Origin: Neobacillus sp. OS1-2
Lineage (GTDB): Bacteria; Bacillota; Bacilli; Bacillales; Cytobacillaceae
Direction: 5' to 3'
Assembly (NCBI RefSeq): GCF_030915505.1
Contig: NZ_CP133265.1
Location: 3,066,001 to 3,130,000 of the forward strand
DNA: 64,000 nt
The notes under the pieces were generated by a model. The model was not told where the DNA came from. It saw nothing but the letters and a program-made list of their open reading frames with translations, and did not search any database. Each line of letters opens with the position of its first letter. Position 1 is the stretch's first letter. Below, in pieces: positions 57,619 through 64,000 of this stretch. The translations under genes were made by a program, and so were the position numbers.

Positions 57619-58899
57619 CTAAATTAAATAGCGTAAATAAATGTAGACTGTACAGATTATGATGGAAAGGATCATTAGTGGGAAGGCAATTAATAAAAAC
57701 TTCCCAAACGTAATCGAATGACCTTCTTTGGCGGCAAGGCCGGCAACGATGACGTTAGCACTTGCCCCAATTAATGTTCCGTTTCCTCCCAGACAGGCAC
57801 CGAGTGATAAGCTCCACCAAAGTGGTTCTAAATTATTGACGCCCAATTCCCCCATATCTTTTATCATCGGGATCATCGTGGCAACAAATGGAATATTATC
57901 AATAAAGGCAGAGGCAATCGCACTTACCCATAGAATTAAAATTGATGTTGAGGCCACATCTCCCCCGGTAAGGTGTACGGAGTAATCAGCTAATAATGAG
58001 ATTACACCTGTTTCAATTAATCCCGATACAAGAACAAACAGACCAATAAAGAAGAAGATGGTTGTCCATTCAACTTTTGAAAAAGCTTTATCCAAATAGC
58101 TTTCCCCAGTTAATAAAAGTAACAGAAATGCTCCGGTTAGAGCGACTGTCGCTGATTCAATATGTAACAGCTGATGCAGGAAGAAACCTAAAATAGTAAT
58201 TGTCAGGGCAATTAACGACTTGATCAATAAAGGTTTGTCCGTAATTTCTTCTTTTTCATCCAAGTCCATTAACGTGGCCTTTAATTCAGCAGATGTCCGA
58301 AGCTGTTTGCGATAAATAAAAGCTAAAATAGCAATATTCACAAATAAGATAAAAAATGAAATCGCGGTAAGGTTATTAATAAAGGCCATAAAGGTTAATT
58401 CTTTAACGGCACTTCCAAGCATGATATTGGGCGGGTCACCGATTAAGGTAGAGGTGCCACCAATATTGGATGCAATAATTTCGGTAATTAAGAATGGAAT
58501 GGGGTTTACACGTAATTGCCTGGTGATGCTGAAAGTTACGGGAACCATTAATAAAACGGTTGTAACATTATCCAAGAAGGCAGAGCCCAATGCAGTAATG
58601 ACTCCAAGGACTAGTAAAGTTTTTAATGGGTCACCCTTTACTTTTTTTGCCGCCCAAATGGCTATGTATTTGAACAAACCTGTTTCCGCAGTGATGGCAA
58701 CAATAATCATCATCCCTGTCAGCAATCCAAGCGTATTAAAATCGATATGGTGCAGTGCCTTTTCCTGACCGACAATTCCTAATAAAACCATCATGATTCC
58801 GCCGGCCATTGCGATGATAGTCCGGTGTATTTTTTCTGTGACGATGAAAGCATAAGTAATGAGAAATACACCAATGGCGATGATAGCTTGTGTTGACAT
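57619..58899 (-). CDS. ArsB/NhaD-family transporter
   Basis: 426-residue membrane protein of the ion transporter superfamily. About 11-12 helices; FLDNVTTVLLMVPVTFS (~110), GGTSTLIGDPPNIMLGSA (~148) and the repeat-like IDNIPFVATMIPMI (~335) with GACLGGNGTLIGASANVIVAG (here GGNGTLIGASANVI, ~375) are the two inverted-repeat hairpins. Members exchange Na+ or H+, or export arsenite/carboxylates; the substrate is not resolved. Ribosome binding site AGAGGTCG before ATG 58899. Confidence 0.88.
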   Translation of the reverse strand: MSTQAIIAIGVFLITYAFIVTEKIHRTIIAMAGGIMMVLLGIVGQEKALHHIDFNTLGLLTGMMIIVAITAETGLFKYIAIWAAKKVKGDPLKTLLVLGVITALGSAFLDNVTTVLLMVPVTFSITRQLRVNPIPFLITEIIASNIGGTSTLIGDPPNIMLGSAVKELTFMAFINNLTAISFFILFVNIAILAFIYRKQLRTSAELKATLMDLDEKEEITDKPLLIKSLIALTITILGFFLHQLLHIESATVALTGAFLLLLLTGESYLDKAFSKVEWTTIFFFIGLFVLVSGLIETGVISLLADYSVHLTGGDVASTSILILWVSAIASAFIDNIPFVATMIPMIKDMGELGVNNLEPLWWSLSLGACLGGNGTLIGASANVIVAGLAAKEGHSITFGKFLLIAFPLMILSIIICTVYIYLRYLI

Positions 58900-59085
58900 A
58901 TATCGACCTCTTCTCCCAAATTATTTCTACATATCATTGAAAAAAATGCAAAAAGGAGCCCGATTTGACAGACTCCACCTAAAATCAACATATGTAGTTT
59001 ACACTTTATTTTATAAAACTATTCAAAAGATGTAAAGAAAAACATATTCTGAAAATTGTGTCGACAGTATTCAAGACCTTTTGTG

Positions 59086-60204
59086 TCACAGACCTAACTT
59101 TTTGATAAAATCCACGGTTTCCTCGTGCTCGGTTTTAATTAAGTTATAAAGACGTTTGTCCGTTTTTACAAGTGAATGACCTTTCTCATCAGCAATTGGT
59201 CTTGTAAAGGAAGTACTATTGATTACCTTCCACTTGCCCTCGGTATATGAAAGTGTAAGATCAATTACTCCAAGCCGGCTGCCAAAAGCACCAGCCATTA
59301 CGACAGGCTTTCCATTGATTTGTCCTGTTTCCATATTGGTATTAGGCAGATCAATAAAAACAGGGCCTGGAAAAGTACTATGGGAATGCCCTGATAAAAT
59401 AGCATCAATTTCAGGAATTTGTGTCAAATAATAAACTGCATTCTCTGTTTCCGGATTGTATGGTTCGCTGCTGATACCTGTATGGGCGAGGGCGATAATA
59501 ATGTCTGCACCTTCAGCCTTCATAATGGGGACAAATTTCTTCGCAGTTTCTACCATGGGTTTAGCAATGACCTTGCCCTCGAGATTACCCTTATCCCATC
59601 TCATAATTTGGGTAGGCATTAGGGCTATAACCCCAATATGAAGTTCATGCTGTTTGCCATTTTGGTCAACTACCATTTTTTTAAAAATAACATAAGGAGT
59701 AAAATACGGCTTATTTTTTTTGACGGAAACTACATTTGCATTTAGAGCTGGCATCTTTAAGCCTTTCAAAGCTGCATTTAAAAACCCTAGGCCATAGTTA
59801 AATTCATGATTTCCAATCGCGATCGCATCATATTTTAAATAATTGAAGGCACGGTACACTGGATGGGTTTTTCCCTTATGCATACTTTTAATTCTTGCTA
59901 AATATTCGCCAAGAGGGTTTCCCTTTAGATGGTCACCATCATCAAACAATAATGAATTGTTGACTTCTTTTCTTGCCTCATGAATAAGGGTTGCCGTTTT
60001 AATCAGTCCAATTCGATTGTCTGTCTTTGTTTGATAATAATCATAATTAACCAAATCGGCATGTAAATCAGTTGTTTCAAGTATGCGTAAATCCACCATT
60101 CCTTTGGGGCTTGGTACGGTCTCGGCGGCATAAGAAAGAGTAGAACAAGAAAACCAACCAAGGGTCAGCAGGATCAGTAATAAAGGAACCCTGTTTTTGT
60201 CCAC
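59086..60204 (-). CDS. Secreted metallophosphatase/5'-nucleotidase-type protein, C-terminally truncated
   Basis: 372 residues from GTG 60204, eight bases after GGAGG. A signal peptide ends near AAETV. The metallophosphatase domain is complete: ETTDLHADL, DDGDHLKGN, AIGNHEFNYG, LAHTG and SGHSHSTFPG. In CpdB-like 2',3'-cyclic-nucleotide phosphodiesterases this is followed by a linker and a ~250-residue nucleotide-binding domain. Here the protein stops right after the linker (EETVDFIKKLGL), and nothing of the second domain is visible downstream in any frame. It may be a true single-domain form or a 3' deletion. Confidence 0.8.
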   Translation of the reverse strand: MDKNRVPLLLILLTLGWFSCSTLSYAAETVPSPKGMVDLRILETTDLHADLVNYDYYQTKTDNRIGLIKTATLIHEARKEVNNSLLFDDGDHLKGNPLGEYLARIKSMHKGKTHPVYRAFNYLKYDAIAIGNHEFNYGLGFLNAALKGLKMPALNANVVSVKKNKPYFTPYVIFKKMVVDQNGKQHELHIGVIALMPTQIMRWDKGNLEGKVIAKPMVETAKKFVPIMKAEGADIIIALAHTGISSEPYNPETENAVYYLTQIPEIDAILSGHSHSTFPGPVFIDLPNTNMETGQINGKPVVMAGAFGSRLGVIDLTLSYTEGKWKVINSTSFTRPIADEKGHSLVKTDKRLYNLIKTEHEETVDFIKKLGL

Positions 60205-60412
60205 TAAAATTACCTCCATTATATTGCTTTAAGCATGCTACTCATAGTATTGGTTTTTCCTTCATATTTATGACATTTAAGTGAATAGTACCTTTATTTA
60301 AGGCGGGGCAGATACAAATTATTTTATAATATAAGTGTTGTCATTCTTGGAAAAATTTAGATAGGTATTTTTGGAAACGCTTGCATGGTGATGAAGGGAA
60401 GTGACTTAATCG

Positions 60413-61117
60413 TTGAATGAAAATAAAATCACTATTTTATCCGGTCATTATGGCAGTGGAAAGACAGAAATTGCGATTAATCTGGCTATAGCAGAAAGAT
60501 GGAAACACGAAAAGGTAGCCATTAATGATTTAGACGTTATAAACCCGTATTTTCGCTCTCGGGAGGTAGCGAGTATCTTTCAACAATTTGATGTTGAATT
60601 ACTTGCCCCGAGGAATGGCTTAGCGGCGGCCGATCTCCCAATAGTGTCCGGTGAAATGTATCGAGTTTTGCATGATCATAGATATCGAGTCATTGTCGAT
60701 GCCGGTGGTGATAAAGACGGGGCAACGGCACTAGGACAATACTATCACGAATGGAAGGGATTAAACCCGGAATTACTCTTTGTTCTCAATGGGAAACGTC
60801 CGTATGTCAGTACAGTGGAGGGGGCGCTTTACACAGTCCGTCAGATCGAAAAGGCCTCTCGGCTTAAGGTCCGCGGCATAATTAATAACTCAAATATCGG
60901 TGCTGAAACGACGATAAACGAGATTATGCAAGGATATAAATTATCTTCAGGCCTAGCGGAAAGACTCGAGATTCCATTTTTATATACTACCATCTCCAAT
61001 CATTTAAAGGCGGAGGCTGAAGACTTTGCCAACACTCATAAAGTTGTTTTTATTAAACGGTATATGACTTTACCCTGGGAAAAGGAGCATTCATATGGAG
61101 AAAAAGGTCGTTTTTAA
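60413..61117 (+). CDS. P-loop ATPase of the CobQ/MinD class, linked to a 2-oxoacid oxidoreductase
   Basis: 234 residues, start TTG 60413. The N-terminus has a Walker A loop [12 protein letters not shown] (~8-19), switch-like [14 protein letters not shown] (~38) and DAGGDKDGA (~96), as in deviant-Walker ATPases of the MinD/ParA class. It overlaps the ferredoxin subunit gene by 23 bases, so it is translated with the oxidoreductase. A role in metal-cluster delivery or assembly of the complex is a guess. No specific family function is recognised. Confidence 0.75.
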   Translation: MNENKITILSGHYGSGKTEIAINLAIAERWKHEKVAINDLDVINPYFRSREVASIFQQFDVELLAPRNGLAAADLPIVSGEMYRVLHDHRYRVIVDAGGDKDGATALGQYYHEWKGLNPELLFVLNGKRPYVSTVEGALYTVRQIEKASRLKVRGIINNSNIGAETTINEIMQGYKLSSGLAERLEIPFLYTTISNHLKAEAEDFANTHKVVFIKRYMTLPWEKEHSYGEKGRF

Positions 61118-61325
61118 TGAAGCCATTTGTAAGTCCTGCGGTCTATGTGTTGAAGTATGTCCAACAAAGGTTATTTTTCTGGCGGACTATTTAAATGGGA
61201 AAGGATACCGTCCAGCAACAGTGGTGAACCAAGAAAATTGTATCAGTTGTGCCAAATGTGCACAAATATGCCCTGATGCTGTAATAGCTGTATTTAAACC
61301 GGTAAAGATGTTGCAAACAGTGTGA
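61095..61325 (+). CDS. 2-Oxoacid:ferredoxin oxidoreductase, ferredoxin-like (delta) subunit
   Basis: 76 residues with two complete 4Fe-4S motifs, [12 protein letters not shown] and [12 protein letters not shown]. It passes electrons from the catalytic subunits to ferredoxin. The start ATG 61095 is inside the end of the P-loop gene, preceded by GAAAAGGAG. Confidence 0.92.
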   Translation: MEKKVVFNEAICKSCGLCVEVCPTKVIFLADYLNGKGYRPATVVNQENCISCAKCAQICPDAVIAVFKPVKMLQTV

Positions 61326-61344
61326 TTTGAAGGGAGTTATTCTC

Positions 61345-62409
61345 ATGGGTAAAGTGTTAATGAAAGGAAATGAAGTGATTGCGGAAGCGGCCGTACATGC
61401 AGGATGTAAGTACTTTTTTGGCTATCCGATTACACCGCAGAGTGAACTTGTTGCTTATATGGCAAGAAGGCTGCCGGAAGTAGGCGGATTATTTTTACAG
61501 GCTGAAAGTGAAATAGCGGCGATTAATATGGTGTATGGGGCAGCGGGCACAGGTGTCAGGGTAATGACCTCCTCCTCAAGTCCAGGATTCAGTTTGAAGC
61601 AAGAGGGAATATCCTATTTAGTGGGATCAGAACTTCCTGCAGTCATCTGTAACATCGTTCGCGGCGGCCCAGGACTTGGCAATATTCAGCCTGCCCAATC
61701 GGATTATTATCAAGTAACAAAAGGGGGCGGACATGGGGACTACAACATCCCGGTTTTAGCACCAGCAAGCTTACAGGAAATCGTGGAATTGACACAAGCG
61801 GCATTCGACATTGCTGACCGTTACCGGACACCGGTGATCATAATGGGCGATGGGATGCTTGGGCAAATGATGGAACCTGTTGATTTTGGCGAACGTACCG
61901 AAATAGAACAGTTTAATAAAGAATGGGCAACAACAGGTACACGAGGTGACGGCGGTCCCAAAATTATCACGTCACTTGAACTTGATGCAGAAAGTTTGGA
62001 AAAACGTAACCAAAATCTGCAGAAAAAATTTGCTTTAATAAGAGAAAATGAAGTTCGTTATGAAACATACCAAACCGATGACGCAGATTATATTATGGTG
62101 GCATTCGGGACGGTGGCCAGGATTACCATGAATGCCATTAACAGAGCAAGACATGAAGGAATCAAGGTTGGATTAATAAGACCGATTTCCCTATGGCCAT
62201 TTCCGGATAAGCCGTTTATTGAAACAAGGGATCGGGTAAAAGCATATATCTCTGTTGAAATGAGCGCCGGTCAAATGATCGAAGATGTCAGGCTTGCTGT
62301 GAATGGTCGTGCCCCCGTAGACTTTTACGGTCGAACAGGCGGTGTGGTTCCAACGCAAGAAGAGATTTATGAGAAGATTAAGTCGGTAGCCGGAGGGGTA
62401 ACGATATGA
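61345..62409 (+). CDS. 2-Oxoacid:ferredoxin oxidoreductase, alpha subunit (VorB/KorA-like)
   Basis: 354 residues from ATG 61345 (AGGGAG before it). The pyrimidine-binding domain begins KGNEVIAEAAVHAGCKYFFG, with the conserved YPITPQSE, GVRVMTSSSSPGFSLKQEG and RGGPGLGN. The C-terminal domain II starts around 250. This is the alpha type used for 2-oxoisovalerate or 2-oxoglutarate; which acid is not decided by sequence. The stop overlaps the beta subunit start by four bases. Confidence 0.92.
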   Translation: MGKVLMKGNEVIAEAAVHAGCKYFFGYPITPQSELVAYMARRLPEVGGLFLQAESEIAAINMVYGAAGTGVRVMTSSSSPGFSLKQEGISYLVGSELPAVICNIVRGGPGLGNIQPAQSDYYQVTKGGGHGDYNIPVLAPASLQEIVELTQAAFDIADRYRTPVIIMGDGMLGQMMEPVDFGERTEIEQFNKEWATTGTRGDGGPKIITSLELDAESLEKRNQNLQKKFALIRENEVRYETYQTDDADYIMVAFGTVARITMNAINRARHEGIKVGLIRPISLWPFPDKPFIETRDRVKAYISVEMSAGQMIEDVRLAVNGRAPVDFYGRTGGVVPTQEEIYEKIKSVAGGVTI

Positions 62410-63161
62410 CCATGAAAACGGTTTTTAAAAGAACAGACGGTTTGACAGACAAGCCTACACACTATTGTCCCGGCTGCACGCACGGTGTGATACACAGACT
62501 TGTTGGCGAAGTGTTAGAGGAAATGGATATTTTAGAAGATACAATTGGGGTGGCATCGGTAGGATGTTCGGTGTTATCGTATGAATATTTTAATTGTGAT
62601 ATGACACAGGCGGCACATGGACGTGCCCCAGCAGTGGCCACGGGAGTGAAGCGGGTTCTGCCGAATCGGTTTGTCTTTACGTATCAAGGTGACGGGGATC
62701 TTGCTTCAATTGGAATTAGTGAAGTCATTCATGCTGCGGCGAGGGGAGAGAAGATCACCGTTATTTTTGTCAATAATGCTATTTACGGGATGACAGGCGG
62801 ACAAATGGCACCTACCACATTGATTGGTCAAAAAACGGCGACCACCCCCTTCGGACGTGATGTTGCGATTCAAGGGTCACCAATTAAGGTTTGTGAAATG
62901 ATTGCGACACTTGATGGCGCAGCATATATTGAGCGGGTTTCCACCCATGATGTTCCACATATACAAAAGGCAAAAAAGGCTATTAAGAAGGCATTTGAAA
63001 CCCAGAAAAAAGGCTTGGGATTTTCCATGATTGAAATACTTTCTACATGCCCGACAAACTGGGGACTTGACCCAGTGGAATCCCTTGACTGGGTAAAGGA
63101 CAATATGGTTCCTGTCTATCCCCTTGGTGTTTATAAAAACAGCGAGGAAGTGAAAAAGTGA
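62406..63161 (+). CDS. 2-Oxoacid:ferredoxin oxidoreductase, beta (TPP-binding) subunit
   Basis: 251 residues. HYCPGCTHGVIHRL near the N-terminus and GDGDLASIGISE...FVNNAIYGMTGGQMAPT hold the thiamine diphosphate site. ATG 62406 overlaps the alpha stop and follows GGAGGGG. Length is in the usual range for beta subunits without an N-terminal ferredoxin insert. Confidence 0.94.
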   Translation: MTMKTVFKRTDGLTDKPTHYCPGCTHGVIHRLVGEVLEEMDILEDTIGVASVGCSVLSYEYFNCDMTQAAHGRAPAVATGVKRVLPNRFVFTYQGDGDLASIGISEVIHAAARGEKITVIFVNNAIYGMTGGQMAPTTLIGQKTATTPFGRDVAIQGSPIKVCEMIATLDGAAYIERVSTHDVPHIQKAKKAIKKAFETQKKGLGFSMIEILSTCPTNWGLDPVESLDWVKDNMVPVYPLGVYKNSEEVKK

Positions 63162-63709
63162 TGCTAGAGGAAATCATTATTGCAGGATTCGGCGGTCAGG
63201 GAGTTATGTCTATGGGGCAATTGATTGCCTACGCCGGTATGCTTGAAGGAAAAGGTGTTTCATGGCTTCCTTCCTATGGACCGGAACAACGGGGAGGTAC
63301 GGCTAACTGTGCCGTTGTTGTCAGTGATGAGCCTGTTGGGTCACCGCTCGTTACAAGACCATCGACAGCGATTGTATTGAATAACCCATCATTCGATAAA
63401 TTCGAACCGCGAGTTCGCCCTGGCGGGATGTTAATGCTTAATTCTTCACTGGTGAATAGAGTCTCGGGACGCAAGGATATAAAAGTCATCGAAATCAGTG
63501 CAACAGACATGGCTAACGACCTTGGAAATACTCGAGTGGCAAATATGATTTTATTAGGGGCCTATTTGGAGCGCAGCAAGCTTGTTTCGAATGATTCCAT
63601 CATTGAATCATTAAAGAAAGTTCTTTCACCTGATAAATACCATTTAATAGAGATCAACAAACTTGCATTAGAAAAAGGAGCTTCGCTTGTTAAGGTACAC
63701 ATGGCTTAA
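63161..63709 (+). CDS. 2-Oxoacid:ferredoxin oxidoreductase, gamma subunit
   Basis: 182 residues. Starts MLEEIIIAGFGGQGVMSMGQ, then SWLPSYGPEQRGGTANC, both gamma-subunit hallmarks. Starts at ATG 63161 (overlapping the beta stop) or GTG 63158. Completes the delta-alpha-beta-gamma set used for anaerobic or micro-oxic 2-oxoacid metabolism. Confidence 0.93.
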   Translation: MLEEIIIAGFGGQGVMSMGQLIAYAGMLEGKGVSWLPSYGPEQRGGTANCAVVVSDEPVGSPLVTRPSTAIVLNNPSFDKFEPRVRPGGMLMLNSSLVNRVSGRKDIKVIEISATDMANDLGNTRVANMILLGAYLERSKLVSNDSIIESLKKVLSPDKYHLIEINKLALEKGASLVKVHMA

Positions 63710-63714
63710 TGAGA

Positions 63715-63745
63715 GGAAGTAGGCTGTTTTTTGGGCTTCCTTTTT
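63715..63745 (+). terminator. Weak terminator after the oxidoreductase operon
   Basis: GGAAG/CTTCC five-pair stem with a long T-rich loop, then TTTTT. Confidence 0.45.
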
Positions 63746-63850
63746 CGATAAATATGTAAAAATTGTGACATACTAAAAACTTGATATGAGTCAATTAATT
63801 AAAAGTGATTTTCGATTAAACTTACGATATCGATAATCAAGGAGGAATTA

Positions 63851-64000
63851 ATGATGGAAAAAAGTTCAGTTAAAGCATTCATGGAATATAGCGAAGAAAG
63901 ATTTACGAAACGAGTAATCTATAAAAAAGGTGAAACAACAGCATTTATTTTGAACTTTATGCCAGGTCAGCAGCTTCCGGCACACAGACATCCGGGAACA
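63851..64000 (+). CDS. Cupin-domain protein, 3' partial
   Basis: Starts at ATG 63851 (or 63854) after AAGGAGG. The 50 codons seen end in LNFMPGQQLPAHRHPGT, the first cupin metal-binding motif (G-x-x-x-x-x-H-x-H). Cut by the window edge; the role cannot be told. Confidence 0.65.
   Translation, partial: MMEKSSVKAFMEYSEERFTKRVIYKKGETTAFILNFMPGQQLPAHRHPGT

Overview
The window is chromosomal DNA from a Bacillaceae firmicute. It has moderate AT content, strong GGAGG-type ribosome binding sites, frequent GTG/TTG starts and hairpin-plus-T-run terminators. The 16S gene and gene order fit the Bacillus/Neobacillus group (from memory, no search). The left third follows Bacillus subtilis closely: bcp (ygaF), perR, ygzB, ygxA, an rrn operon with a 16-tRNA array in trnD order, and then the queG-yhbB-trmL-prkA-yhbH block.

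Layout. 1-4413: an ABC-2 permease cut by the window edge, an ion-channel-like protein, bcp, a PduO-type cobalamin adenosyltransferase, perR with its own PerR box, ygzB and ygxA. 4414-11175: tandem rRNA promoters, 16S-23S-5S, 16 tRNAs and a terminator. 11262-14119: a small accessory patch with an integrase remnant, an lgt gene, a signal peptidase I and a secreted DUF6448-like protein. 14596-24702: tRNA-Gly, a B3/B4-domain protein, queG, an amidase, trmL, the sporulation-associated prkA and yhbH, and nagA-nagB-nagR with a NagR operator. 24792-28244: a CAP-domain lipoprotein, a KinB-like sensor kinase broken by a frameshift, an azoreductase and a small ORF.

28371-57282 is a large sugar-acid region. 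It holds a GPH symporter, two XylR-like ROK repressors, uronate isomerase (uxaC), 6-phosphogluconate dehydrogenase, an AraC regulator with two sugar isomerase/epimerase and two Gfo/Idh/MocA genes, and a YesL/ABC/YesMN-like uptake module whose two-component genes are both broken. It ends with a nickel-pincer-nucleotide cluster: a LarA homologue, an SDR, larE, gluconokinase, larB, larC1, larC2 and a nickel/cobalt transporter. Three near-identical palindromes (TTAATTTGTTT-N3-AAACAAATTAA type) lie just downstream of the promoters of the symporter, uxaC and the LarA homologue.

The most interesting proposal is that these parts form one route: hexuronate -> fructuronate (UxaC) -> mannonate (SDR) -> gluconate (LarA-type nickel 2-epimerase) -> 6-phosphogluconate (gluconokinase) -> ribulose 5-phosphate (6PG dehydrogenase). 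No mannonate dehydratase or KDG pathway gene is visible here. Every gene family call is read from sequence, but the pathway is inference.

57330-64000: a small unknown protein, an ArsB/NhaD-type transporter, a truncated secreted nucleotidase, a P-loop protein in an operon with a four-subunit 2-oxoacid:ferredoxin oxidoreductase, and the start of a cupin-like protein.
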